Source: Pseudomonas mosselii
Lineage (GTDB): Bacteria; Pseudomonadota; Gammaproteobacteria; Pseudomonadales; Pseudomonadaceae
Length of the DNA stretch: 64,000 nucleotides
Assembly: GCF_019823065.1 (NCBI RefSeq)
Contig: NZ_CP081966.1
Span: 4,681,501 to 4,745,500 of the forward strand
Direction: 5' to 3'
In this document: piece after piece, positions 28,382-36,631 of the stretch
How positions within the stretch are numbered: position 1 is the first letter of the stretch
Layout of the letters: every line of letters starts with the position of its first letter
Program-made: the position numbers and the translations under genes
Notes under the pieces: model-generated
What the model was told of the DNA's origin: nothing
Database searches by the model: none
What the model saw: only the letters and a program-made list of their open reading frames with translations

Positions 28382-30094
28382 ATGGCCGCTACAGACCTCA
28401 AAGCCAAGCTTCTCGCTCCAGGCTTCACCCCTACAGGCACCACCGCGGCCATGAGTGACCCTATCGCGGACACCCCATTGGTGCTGACTGTCGAGCAGGT
28501 CCTCCCTTGGGAGGATAACCCTCGTACCACTCGCAACCCACGATACGATGAACTCAAGGAGTCGATCCGCCACCGTGGCCTCGACACCCCTCCGCCTGTA
28601 ACACGCAGACCTGGAGAGGAAAAATACCGGATCCGCAACGGTGGGAACACGCGAATCACAATTCTGAAGGAGCTGTTCCAGGAAACTGGCGACGAAAGGT
28701 TTCAGAGGATTAATGTTCTGTTCCGCCCATGGGATCAGATCCGAGGCGAGATCGTGATGCTCACCGGTCACCTGGCCGAGGATCTCAAAGGTGAGCTCAA
28801 ATTCATCGAGAGAGCTGTCGCGGTGGGTCGAGCGAAGGCGCTTTATGAGGAGGAAAGCGGCGAGACCATTTCCCAGCGCGAGCTCGCTCGACGCCTATCT
28901 AAAGATGGGTACCCTATTTCTCAGTCCCATATCAGCAGGATGCTGGATACCCTGCAATTTTTGCTGCCTGCAGTGCCTGGTTTGCTCTACTCCGGTCTCG
29001 GTATCGACCGGATCACGAAAATAATCGCGCTGAGAAAATCTGCATTGGCTTGCTGGGACAAGCATTACAGCAATGAAGGCGTTGACTTCGAAATGCTGTT
29101 CCAGGACGTCCTTGCCCAGTTCGAGGGAGAAGCGGAAGAATTCCTGTTCCAGCGCTTCCAGGACGAGCTCATCGGCACGATGAAAAAATCGCTGCAGCTC
29201 GGCTACGAGGACATTCTGCTGGAGATTACCCAGCAGCAGGATAAGCTCCGTCGCTCAACGCCAGTGGTAGAAGTGCCGAGTACCGGCAAGTCCAGTAATC
29301 ATCCCGCCAGTCTTTTGGGTACTGGTACAGCTTCACCGGTACCGGTACCGGCATCGCAACAGCTACCTGAAGCTACTGGGAGTTCGCCGAAGCCTTCTCA
29401 GCCTCCCCACCAGCCAGCTGCTCCAATGCCGGGAGCTTCGCTCACACCAGAGCAAGAGCAGGAACGGATTGCAGGGCATATCGCGTCCCCAACGAACCTC
29501 AGCCAGCGGGTGATCGAGACAAAAGCGAAGGTTGCCGCCCTCAGCGGGGAAACGCTGCCCGATTTCAACTCGAACTGCCTGGTCGCCATCCCCGTGCAAG
29601 CCGGCGGACTGCACCCCATTACCGACCTCTGGTACATCGAGCGTCAGATTGACCAACCTGGCGAGTTGCGCAACCAGGTAGCCCAACTGGCCGTGGAGAT
29701 CCTCGAATCTGTCAACGGCCCTGGCGATATCCAGGTAATCGATGGAGGGATCGGGTTCAAGTACAAACAGCCGGAGACCGAAGTTGAAGTCACTGCAACA
29801 GCTCAACATACGCTGACACTGCTTCAGTCATTGAGCGGTGCGATGGCTATCGCACTCAAGATGCTGAACGAGCAACCAAACCCTGCCAGTGCATTGGGCG
29901 AATTTGAGTTTGCTGCCGGCCTGGGCCAACTGCTGCTGGGCCAACCTCTGGGTGCTGAGCAGGCACCAGGTGACGAAGGTCGTTTGAGTGACGGTGCGCT
30001 GGTCAAGTTATTCCGCATCATTCGGCTGGCTCGACGCCTGATCGACTTGGAAATCGAAGAGTTCAAACGGTCCTCGCCAGTCCAGGACAACTGA
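28382..30094 (+). CDS. ParB family protein of the ICE
   Basis: A 570-residue ParB-like protein, longer than chromosomal ParB (~290). The ParB nuclease-like domain is seen around residues 30-130 (VEQVLPWEDNPRTTRN, KYRIRNGGNTRITIL) and an HTH at ~165-185 (ISQRELARRLSKDGYPISQSHISRML). A Pro/Ala-rich linker (~300-360) leads to a C-terminal domain unique to ICE ParBs. It should bind a parS-like site; candidate palindromes lie at 31492-31656 and 32857-33340. Starts at 28382 after the upstream TGA. Confidence 0.9.
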   Translation: MAATDLKAKLLAPGFTPTGTTAAMSDPIADTPLVLTVEQVLPWEDNPRTTRNPRYDELKESIRHRGLDTPPPVTRRPGEEKYRIRNGGNTRITILKELFQETGDERFQRINVLFRPWDQIRGEIVMLTGHLAEDLKGELKFIERAVAVGRAKALYEEESGETISQRELARRLSKDGYPISQSHISRMLDTLQFLLPAVPGLLYSGLGIDRITKIIALRKSALACWDKHYSNEGVDFEMLFQDVLAQFEGEAEEFLFQRFQDELIGTMKKSLQLGYEDILLEITQQQDKLRRSTPVVEVPSTGKSSNHPASLLGTGTASPVPVPASQQLPEATGSSPKPSQPPHQPAAPMPGASLTPEQEQERIAGHIASPTNLSQRVIETKAKVAALSGETLPDFNSNCLVAIPVQAGGLHPITDLWYIERQIDQPGELRNQVAQLAVEILESVNGPGDIQVIDGGIGFKYKQPETEVEVTATAQHTLTLLQSLSGAMAIALKMLNEQPNPASALGEFEFAAGLGQLLLGQPLGAEQAPGDEGRLSDGALVKLFRIIRLARRLIDLEIEEFKRSSPVQDN

Positions 30095-30126
30095 ACACTC
30101 GATGAGATGAATGGGAGGGAGTCTCA

Positions 30127-30822
30127 ATGTCCAAGTCAACACTTAACGAAGCGGTTCTCTCACAGCTGCTTGACCTCATGCGTAACGGTCAACTTCAGCG
30201 CTGTGTAGAGATGGGAGTTGAACCAGAGGTGCTGGGCCAGATCCAGCACCCAACAGTCCTCAGTTTGCTCCGCAATACCCCTGTTTCATGGGTCAACGTG
30301 TCAATCAACAGCTCAATGATCCTCAAGCTGCTGACCGGCGCCGCGCGTACAGAAGAGGAAACTCGGCTTATCGAGCGCGCGATCCGGCTGGGGGCCACGA
30401 CCAGCTTGCTCGGCAAGTTCTTCGGGCTCACACCTCAAGAGATAGCCTTGCAGCGTACCGTCATTGGGGTGCGTGCCCCACGCGGTCGATGGCCAGAGCT
30501 CTCTGAAGATCAGGATCACCATATTTGGCATCGCTGGACCAAGTTGATGGATGAGCACCGCGTCGAGCTCGAGGACAGCTTGGCCATGCTCGACGTGGCC
30601 ATGCTGGTTGCCGAGGAGCTGAGCACGGACGGTCTCACGCTTGCGCAGATCTGGTCACGGATCACTCAGTGGGTCGAACAAGGCTTGTATCCAGGCAGCA
30701 CTGAACGCTCCCGAGTCACTGAGCGACGACAGCTCACCCTTTTGGATGAGGGCGGCCTACGTCATGTCGATGAAAGCGGCACCGCCTCTATCCATCCTGG
30801 AGAAGGCGATCAGAGAAGATGA
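30127..30822 (+). CDS. DUF2857 (STY4526-like) ICE protein
   Basis: 231 residues of the DUF2857 family seen next to ParB and the STY4528 replication gene in many ICEs. An HTH-like segment is visible (RLGATTSLLGKFFGLTPQEIALQR, residues ~90-113). GGGAGGG at 30111-30117 is the ribosome site. It overlaps the next gene by 4 bp. Likely DNA-binding; role not established. Confidence 0.85.
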   Translation: MSKSTLNEAVLSQLLDLMRNGQLQRCVEMGVEPEVLGQIQHPTVLSLLRNTPVSWVNVSINSSMILKLLTGAARTEEETRLIERAIRLGATTSLLGKFFGLTPQEIALQRTVIGVRAPRGRWPELSEDQDHHIWHRWTKLMDEHRVELEDSLAMLDVAMLVAEELSTDGLTLAQIWSRITQWVEQGLYPGSTERSRVTERRQLTLLDEGGLRHVDESGTASIHPGEGDQRR

Positions 30823-32117
30823 AGCTCACACGGTTCCCGATTTCCACGCTCCTAGATTCGGCCTCGGGGCAACTCGAGGCCCATGTGCAGAAGAAGAGAG
30901 CTGAGGACACCGCCCCTACTGCAGCGCCTGCTACACCCTACTCCGGGATAATTTTCAGCGGAAATCCGCATGAAACGGTCCCGCGTAAACTCCTACTCGA
31001 CAATCGGTTGACCCCCTTGGAACGCAATTGCTGGCAAGTCTTTCGACTGCTGGTCAATGAAGATGGAATCACGGCTTTCCCCACCTATGACCAACTGCGG
31101 CCCTACCTCGGCATGAATCCAGGTAAACACGCCTCTAGAGAAACCGTGGCAAAAGCCTTGACGGTGCTCCGTCTGACCCGCTGGTTAAGCCTGGGCCGGA
31201 CGGTGCGGAATGAGATCAACGGCCAGGTTCAGGGGAACGTCTACCTCCTACACGACGAGCCTGTCACGCCGGCGGAGGCCCTGGAGTTCGACAAGGACTA
31301 CATGACCTTGCTGATGCAATCCATGGAGCATCAGAACAAAGCGATCAAGGACATCGCGGCAATTACCTGGAGAGAATTCACCAGCGATCCAGACGTTGGG
31401 CGACGACTTCCCTCGCGCATTGACACGATTAGCGATCGACTGAACGCCCAGACCTGGGCAGTTGAAACCAAACAAAATGCACTGCCTGCGCCTGAGTTCG
31501 GAATCCGAACTCAGCAAGACTTAGCCGTGGATGGACTGAGTTCGGAATCCGAACTCAGTACGAACTCAGCGAAACAGGGGGCCCTCCCCCTCAGTTCGGA
31601 TTCCGAACTCAGCCTGAAACCACTGAGTTCACCCTCAGTTCGGATTCCGAACTCAGCTAGTACGTATACAAATACAGACAAGTCTGTATCTAAAAGCTCT
31701 GTACAACCGCGCGAGAGTGCAGGTGTGAACTGGTTACTTGCCCTAGATCTCCTCAAGCCAGAGGACCGTGTGAAGGCACGTGAGATCATGGGGCCGGTAC
31801 CGGAGAATCTCCGAGAGGCGGTGATCAACCAGTGGAAGCATCGCTGTACTAGCGGGAGTGTCGCCAAGCCCCTCGCGTACCTGACGAGCCTTGCAGGCAA
31901 GGCCATACGGGGTGACTTCAACGCAGAGTGGAGCCCTACAGCGCCTGCTGCAACTCCGACGTCATCGCCAGCGGCCAGCGTGGTAGCACGGCCCACTCAG
32001 CCCGCCGTTCCCAAGCCGGCACCGACAGCGACTGCGATGCAGACAGCAAATTCCGCGCTGACCTCGCTGCAGGCCCTGCTTGACCCTCGACGCCGCGTGG
32101 AGCCCACCGATGAGTGA
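30819..32117 (+). CDS. STY4528 family ICE replication protein
   Basis: A 432-residue protein of the STY4528 'pathogenicity island replication protein' family. A winged-helix-like N-terminal region (FPTYDQLRPYLGMNPGKHASRETVAKALTVL residues ~88-118) resembles plasmid replication initiators. The middle (residues ~225-285) is Ser/Glu-rich low complexity (LSSESELS, LSSDSELS) because the DNA there holds four 17-bp palindromes. The C-terminus is Ala/Pro/Thr-rich. The coexistence of initiator gene and palindromes is usual for replication origins embedded in rep genes. Confidence 0.85.
   Translation: MKLTRFPISTLLDSASGQLEAHVQKKRAEDTAPTAAPATPYSGIIFSGNPHETVPRKLLLDNRLTPLERNCWQVFRLLVNEDGITAFPTYDQLRPYLGMNPGKHASRETVAKALTVLRLTRWLSLGRTVRNEINGQVQGNVYLLHDEPVTPAEALEFDKDYMTLLMQSMEHQNKAIKDIAAITWREFTSDPDVGRRLPSRIDTISDRLNAQTWAVETKQNALPAPEFGIRTQQDLAVDGLSSESELSTNSAKQGALPLSSDSELSLKPLSSPSVRIPNSASTYTNTDKSVSKSSVQPRESAGVNWLLALDLLKPEDRVKAREIMGPVPENLREAVINQWKHRCTSGSVAKPLAYLTSLAGKAIRGDFNAEWSPTAPAATPTSSPAASVVARPTQPAVPKPAPTATAMQTANSALTSLQALLDPRRRVEPTDE
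31492..31656. repeat. Four 17-bp palindromes inside the replication gene (candidate iterons)
   Basis: The core AGTTCGGAWTCCGAACT is centred in near-perfect 23-bp palindromes at 31492-31514, 31536-31558, 31590-31612 and 31634-31656. Spacings are 44, 54 and 44 bp. Half sites lie at 31562-31569 (GAACTCAG) and 31623-31630 (CTGAGTTC). The sequence is conserved while the encoded peptide is low complexity, so selection seems to be on the DNA. Confidence 0.9.
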
Positions 32118-32829
32118 TTGGATGGGTTCTACGATCACCCTGGGATTTGCCTCTGTTGTGATTGGTATGCTGGCGGGCCGCGTTTGTACCTGGGGCGCTT
32201 GCTGCCTACCTGCACTCCTCAAGCGCCAATGGCAGCGGGATGCACGGGAACTGCTGGGGCTGGATTCAGAGAAACATTCCGACCTTCAACCGGCCAGAAC
32301 CCCTTCGCGAGTAATCTGGACCGCGCAGATTAGCTGCGCTGCGTTGTCACTCGTGGTGACAATGCATTTTGGGCCAACTATGCAGGCCTTCTGTGCCCTG
32401 CTGTTTACCTGGATGCTTCTGGCTTTGAGCTTGATCGACAGTGAGCACCACCTACTGCCGGATTCGCTGGTAATACCAGGACTCTGGGCCGGCTTAGTCC
32501 TCAACTCCTTCGGACTGTTCACGGTACTGCAGGACGCTCTTTGGGGGTGTGTCGTTGGCTTTGGCTTCTTCTGGTCTGTGAGTCAACTAACCGGACTAAT
32601 CACTGGCCGAGAAAGCATCGGTAGAGGCGACATTAAGCTGTTGGCATTGATGGGTGCGTGGGGTGGCCTACAGGTACTTGGCTGGACTGTAGTTTGCTCT
32701 CTGCTAGGTGCAGGTCTAGCCGCAATGCTTCTCATACTCCTGGGAAAGCGATCTACCGACGCAAGAATTCCATTTGGTCCGTTCATCTCCGCCGCAGGCT
32801 GGAGCGCATTTGTGATTCTAACTCATTGA
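32110..32829 (+). CDS. Prepilin peptidase (A24 family), short form
   Basis: A 239-residue polytopic protein with about six membrane segments. The two catalytic aspartates of A24 peptidases are visible: LIDSEHHLLPD (~residue 108) and the GxGD-type GRGDIKLL (~residue 172). The N-terminal methyltransferase domain with its CxxC pairs, present in PilD, is absent. It would process the PilS2 and PilV2 prepilins encoded 18 kb downstream. Start ATG at 32110 overlaps the stop of the replication gene. Confidence 0.88.
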   Translation: MSDWMGSTITLGFASVVIGMLAGRVCTWGACCLPALLKRQWQRDARELLGLDSEKHSDLQPARTPSRVIWTAQISCAALSLVVTMHFGPTMQAFCALLFTWMLLALSLIDSEHHLLPDSLVIPGLWAGLVLNSFGLFTVLQDALWGCVVGFGFFWSVSQLTGLITGRESIGRGDIKLLALMGAWGGLQVLGWTVVCSLLGAGLAAMLLILLGKRSTDARIPFGPFISAAGWSAFVILTH

Positions 32830-32856
32830 TTAATAACCCATGGACCATTAGTCGAG

Positions 32857-33340
32857 TGATGCGGCCCGCATCATTCACCGGCATCGACACCGGCGCGAGC
32901 CAGGTCGAGTGGTTCCACCGGAATCCCCTGATAGTGAGGCCCGCATCATTCACTGGCACCGACACCGGCGCGAGCCAGGTCGAGTGGTTCCACTGGAACC
33001 ACCTGACAGTGATGCGGCCCGCATCATTCACCGGCACCGGCACCGCCGTGAGCCAGGTCGAGTGATTCCACTGGAATCGCCTGATAGTGATGCGGCCCGC
33101 ATCACTCACCTGATTCGACACCGGCGCCGAGGCCGGGTCGAGTGGTTCCACCAGAATCCCCTGATAGTGATGCGGCCCGCATCATTCACTGGCACCGGCA
33201 CCGGCGCGAGCCAGGTCGAGTGGTTCCACTGGAACCACCTGACAGTGATGCGGCCCGCATCATTCACCGGCACCGGCACCGCCGTGAGCCCGATCGAGTG
33301 TTGTCACCGGCACCACCTGGGAGTGTTGCGGCCCGCAACA
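32857..33340. repeat. Seven-copy ~78-bp palindromic tandem repeat
   Basis: Repeat units start with the 17-bp palindrome TGATGCGGCCCGCATCA at 32857, 33010, 33088, 33168 and 33246; the second copy (32935-32948) has lost 3 bp of its left arm, and the seventh (33324) is TGTTGCGGCCCGCAACA, with both arms changed together. Each unit also holds CACCGGC runs, GGTCGAGTG and a GGTTCCAC-type second dyad. No gene fits the interval; frames through it are translated repeat. Candidate oriV or parS cluster. Confidence 0.92.
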
Positions 33341-33459
33341 CCAGGATGGTGTGCGCCGACTATGACAAATCCAGCACCCCGGGTTCTTCATTTATTACTG
33401 CGCGCCCAACAGCCTAAAAGCAGCATGGACATCGTTCACCCACCTTATATAAGGAAACC

Positions 33460-34191
33460 ATGTCCATGGCTGACAACTATCAGCTCAACATCGGCTCCCT
33501 CAGGAGCCAGGTCCAGCTGACTCTCCACACCCACCATGCTGCCCGAATCTGGCTGGGCCGCCAGAAGACCGATGACAAACACAGCATCCTCGGGCTGGCG
33601 GGCTTCTGCCTCAAGATCAACCAGATCGACCGTGGAGCGGCCCAGGACGACCCATACTCGGACTGGTGGATGATCAGGATCGAAGAGAAGATTCAGGAAG
33701 TGGACGATGCCCTGAAGGCCATCGACAGCCGCCTGGATGAAGTGATGGCCCAGTTGCCCAAGGCGCTCGAAATCGGTGAGAACCTCTCCATTCAACCGCT
33801 GAAGCTGCCACTCTTCATTTCCAACCCGCTGGGCTTCAAGGGCGTCCATCTACTGACTCAATACGACGAAGTCGTCCGCCGCATCCTGCTGGCTCAGCAC
33901 GTCGCCATGATCGGCCGCCGCGATGGCGAGATCTGGATCGACGAGGGTGCTCACCTGCTGCGCAGTCTTTTTGGACTGGCCCAGCTCCATCGATTCTCCG
34001 GTGCATCGCGTGACGACTTCGCCGCCAACAATGCACGGGCTGAAAACGCGCGCGAGATGTACAAGCGCTACGGCGACATCCCCCAGGACATCCTGGAAGG
34101 CACCCGCAGGTCGAACTTTGCCCCGCCCATCCGCCGTGGTTCCGCAGACCCGGTCGAGGATCTGGATGACGATCTCGAAGGCGAGGCCTGA
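33460..34191 (+). CDS. TIGR03761 / PFL_4669 family ICE protein
   Basis: 243 residues of the PFL_4669 family found only in integrating conjugative elements (LNIGSLRSQVQLTLHTHHAARIWLGR near the start). A short C-terminal acidic tail is present. AAGGA 8 nt upstream supports the ATG at 33460. Function unknown; it opens the operon with DUF3158, SSB and, further on, topoisomerase, so a DNA-processing role is likely. Confidence 0.88.
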   Translation: MSMADNYQLNIGSLRSQVQLTLHTHHAARIWLGRQKTDDKHSILGLAGFCLKINQIDRGAAQDDPYSDWWMIRIEEKIQEVDDALKAIDSRLDEVMAQLPKALEIGENLSIQPLKLPLFISNPLGFKGVHLLTQYDEVVRRILLAQHVAMIGRRDGEIWIDEGAHLLRSLFGLAQLHRFSGASRDDFAANNARAENAREMYKRYGDIPQDILEGTRRSNFAPPIRRGSADPVEDLDDDLEGEA

Positions 34192-34196
34192 TCCTG

Positions 34197-34733
34197 ATGC
34201 GTTTGGACCCCCAACCCATGGAGGCCCTGCAACAGGGTGCCTTCAAACCGCTGCAACAGGGTGCCTATCAGGCGCTGCAACAGAGTGCCTCACTAAAAGG
34301 CCTTTTAAAGCCCTTTAAAGGTAAGGGGGAGCTGATCCAGTTGGCGGAGCATTGCGCATCGCTGGAGGCAGGGTTGCGCGCCATTACCCAGGAAGTGCTG
34401 GCCCAGGTCCGTCAACATCCATTCGCCCTGCTGCCCGTCAGGCTCATCGAGCAAAACACAGCGGCTGGCACAACCTTTCTTCGCTGGCAAAGCGTGCAAG
34501 GTCGGCGCATGGGTGTCGGCGTATGGGCCCAGATGATCCACGCCCCCAAAACACCAACCCACTTGCTGCAGGACCTGTTTGCCCTGGAGCAACACCGAAT
34601 CACCCTGAACATGCAGATCAGCCTCATCCACTCAATCGGCAAACAGGCCGCCGAGTGCGCAGAAAAAATGGGGCAGGCCGAGGCCGAATATCAGGCTCGA
34701 CTGCAGCAGGTCATGAACCCACCTCAACACTGA
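34197..34733 (+). CDS. DUF3158 family ICE protein
   Basis: 178 residues. The N-terminus has three copies of a nine-residue repeat (ALQQGAFKP, LQQGAYQA, LQQSASL) followed by a basic stretch and a helical domain. DUF3158 proteins lie between PFL_4669 and SSB in many ICEs; the function is not known. The DNA under the repeat is a 27-bp direct repeat (GCAACAGGGTGCC at each). Confidence 0.85.
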   Translation: MRLDPQPMEALQQGAFKPLQQGAYQALQQSASLKGLLKPFKGKGELIQLAEHCASLEAGLRAITQEVLAQVRQHPFALLPVRLIEQNTAAGTTFLRWQSVQGRRMGVGVWAQMIHAPKTPTHLLQDLFALEQHRITLNMQISLIHSIGKQAAECAEKMGQAEAEYQARLQQVMNPPQH

Positions 34734-34746
34734 ACGGAGATACACC

Positions 34747-35259
34747 ATGGGTACACCAGTAGTTTGGGAAGGCAACGTCGGCAACGCTGCCGAGCACCGG
34801 TCGTTCGCCAACGGCAACAAAGATCCGCGGCACATGCTGCGACTCAATGTGATGTTCGACAACTCGATCCCTGATGGCCAGGGTGGCTACAAGGATCGTG
34901 GTGGCTTCTGGGCCAACGTCGAATGGTGGCACCAGGATGCCGAGCGGTTCGCAGCGCTGTTCCAGAAGGGCATGCGCGTTGTGGTGATTGGCCGCGCGAT
35001 CATGGACAGCTGGACGGATAAACAAAGTGGCCAGGAGGTGTCTGCGCTCAAGGTCGAAGCCAGCCGGATCGCGATTCTTCCACATCGCATCGAGCACGTA
35101 TCTCTGTCTGGCGGCGGCGGCGGTCAGCGTCCGACCAACCAACCGCTGGGTCAGGCGCGCAGTCAGACCAGCGGTGGCCAGGCTCAAAACGTGCCTCAGC
35201 CGAGCCCCGAGGACATGCGCCACTACGGCGAAGGCTTTGACGACGACATCCCTCTGTAG
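34747..35259 (+). CDS. ssb: Single-stranded DNA-binding protein
   Basis: A 170-residue SSB: OB-fold N-terminal ~110 residues (GNVGNAAEHRSFANGN, FWANVEWWHQDAERF), a Gln/Gly-rich linker and the acidic tip DDDIPL, which recruits partner proteins. The sequence differs from chromosomal SSB at the start. It will coat single strands during conjugation or replication of the ICE. AACGGAGAT precedes the ATG. Confidence 0.95.
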   Translation: MGTPVVWEGNVGNAAEHRSFANGNKDPRHMLRLNVMFDNSIPDGQGGYKDRGGFWANVEWWHQDAERFAALFQKGMRVVVIGRAIMDSWTDKQSGQEVSALKVEASRIAILPHRIEHVSLSGGGGGQRPTNQPLGQARSQTSGGQAQNVPQPSPEDMRHYGEGFDDDIPL

Positions 35260-35456
35260 CCCCCCCTTAATTTGGCGCGCCACATCGCGAAGCTCCTGGT
35301 GACAAGGATGTCACTACGAGCTACCCCTCCCTTCGATGAAGCTTCGCCGTAGAAACCCAACTACATCTTGGCAGGCATTTTTCAGGCGCCGTTCGTGAAG
35401 TTGCCGATGACAAGGACAGCGCCTCGCCACCTATTTCCGCTTCGAGGTAACGTCCC
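35260..35456. repeat. Intergenic element with two related ~38-bp segments
   Basis: Related sequences lie at about 35270-35308 (TTTGGCGCGCCACATCGCG...) and 35382-35420 (CAGGCGCCGTTCGTGAAGTT...). Both end in a GA-CAAGGA segment. A third, diverged copy lies at about 35876-35914. They share the core GCGCC-n-TTCGTGAAGTT. Possibly a repeated binding site; no gene seen. Confidence 0.55.
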
Positions 35457-35843
35457 GTGCACCACGACTACCCGGAATATCCATCCGTCAAAGCGACGGT
35501 AGACTCCTCGCGCTACATGGAAGCCGTACAAGCTCTCGAAGGCGTTCCCCAGGTCTTTTGCGACGGCGAAACCATCCTCCTGCCCGAGGCTGAGGTGAAG
35601 GCCATCGAAATGCTTCGCTCCCAGTTCAAGGCCACCTTTGAGTATGGGCAGGCCGAGGAGTATCAGTTTGCGACCAAGGCCCGGGATGCAGGAGTGACGG
35701 CTGAGCTCCTGCGACTTGGGCAGGCAGTTTGCGACATCACAGGCCAACACGCTGAGGTGATGGTTCGTGCCGCATTGGAAGACCCCAGCGCGACGCTGCT
35801 GGCTTGGTCGGCACTCTACCGCTCAAGCATGATTCCCCACTAG
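35457..35843 (+). CDS. Conserved hypothetical ICE protein
   Basis: 128 residues, mostly helical, no domain recognised. The start is GTG at 35457 with GAGG ten nucleotides upstream. Trp-rich end (ATLLAWSALYRSS). Function unknown. Confidence 0.65.
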   Translation: MHHDYPEYPSVKATVDSSRYMEAVQALEGVPQVFCDGETILLPEAEVKAIEMLRSQFKATFEYGQAEEYQFATKARDAGVTAELLRLGQAVCDITGQHAEVMVRAALEDPSATLLAWSALYRSSMIPH

Positions 35844-36264
35844 GTCTGGCACACGGGCATTGGTGTGGGGCCTAATTTTTCCGCCGCCATTCGTGAAGTT
35901 TCTGGGAGCCAGAACAGATCGACGCGACCGCCCACTCGACACTTGGCGTCAGATGCCACACAACTCCTGGCGGCCAGAACCTACTGCCCAGGGTCGCGCG
36001 CCTCGGGAAGCTCCCGCAACCAGGACGGCAAGTCGTGGCCGAAGGGGCGCTGCAAGCAGCGCTTGCCCAGGTCAGGAGGCGGTTGAAATCGTCGCATTGG
36101 CAAATTACCATTTCCTGAAGGCATCTCCACCCTACAGCTGCTAACGTGTTTAAAAATTAGCTACTGGAGTCGAAAAAAGCGCCTTGTCGCGAGGCTTCCG
36201 GTATCAAGAATGTTTGAGGCGTGATCTGCCCGGCAGGTGCAGGGGCACTGATGAGGAGCATTCG
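35844..36264. other. Non-coding stretch, no gene recognised
   Basis: 421 bp with no convincing gene. It includes the third copy of the CGTGAAGTT element near 35890 and is followed by the GAGGAG ribosome site of the small CrpP-like gene. Confidence 0.5.
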
Positions 36265-36462
36265 ATGCAGCATGTAGTGGCCCAGGAGCGAAAAGCGGAT
36301 AGGCGCCAGTTCAACAACCCCCATCCTGCGGTGGAGGCTGCCGGAGTGGAAGCCGCCGAGAAAGGGCTGCCCGTGTATGCTTGTCCCTACAAGCACCCCG
36401 CCATGTTGGCCTCTTGGCTTAAAGGGTACAATCGAGCCCAGCAGCTCATCCTCAGCCTCTGA
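36265..36462 (+). CDS. Rmf/CrpP-family small protein
   Basis: 65 residues. The segment GVEAAEKGLPVYACPYKHPAMLASWLKGYNRAQ matches the CPY...W-x-x-G pattern of ribosome modulation factor and of the CrpP family found in PAPI-1-like elements. CrpP was reported to modify ciprofloxacin; other work disputes resistance effects, so I name only the family. GAGGAG at 36252-36257 fits the ATG at 36265. Confidence 0.78.
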   Translation: MQHVVAQERKADRRQFNNPHPAVEAAGVEAAEKGLPVYACPYKHPAMLASWLKGYNRAQQLILSL

Positions 36463-36631
36463 CCTCTTGCTCTTACAGCCTCCAGCTTGCGGTGGCCTTC
36501 ACAGCCAACCTGCTGATTTTGTCTTGACACCCCTCCGCCTTCTCCCTAGAATCACCGCCCAATCGCGCCTGAACCTCTGGTGCTGGCTTTGTCCAGTATT
36601 ATGTTTGGGCCTTCTTTTATCTGGAACATGG

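Noticed and set aside
32857..33340. CRISPR array at the 78-bp repeats
   Set aside because: The intervals between palindromes are themselves repeated, and there are no cas genes nearby.
32909..33520. Long frames with HRHRREPGRV repeats
   Set aside because: Each is the translated 78-bp repeat in a different frame; the palindrome is conserved and the peptide is not.
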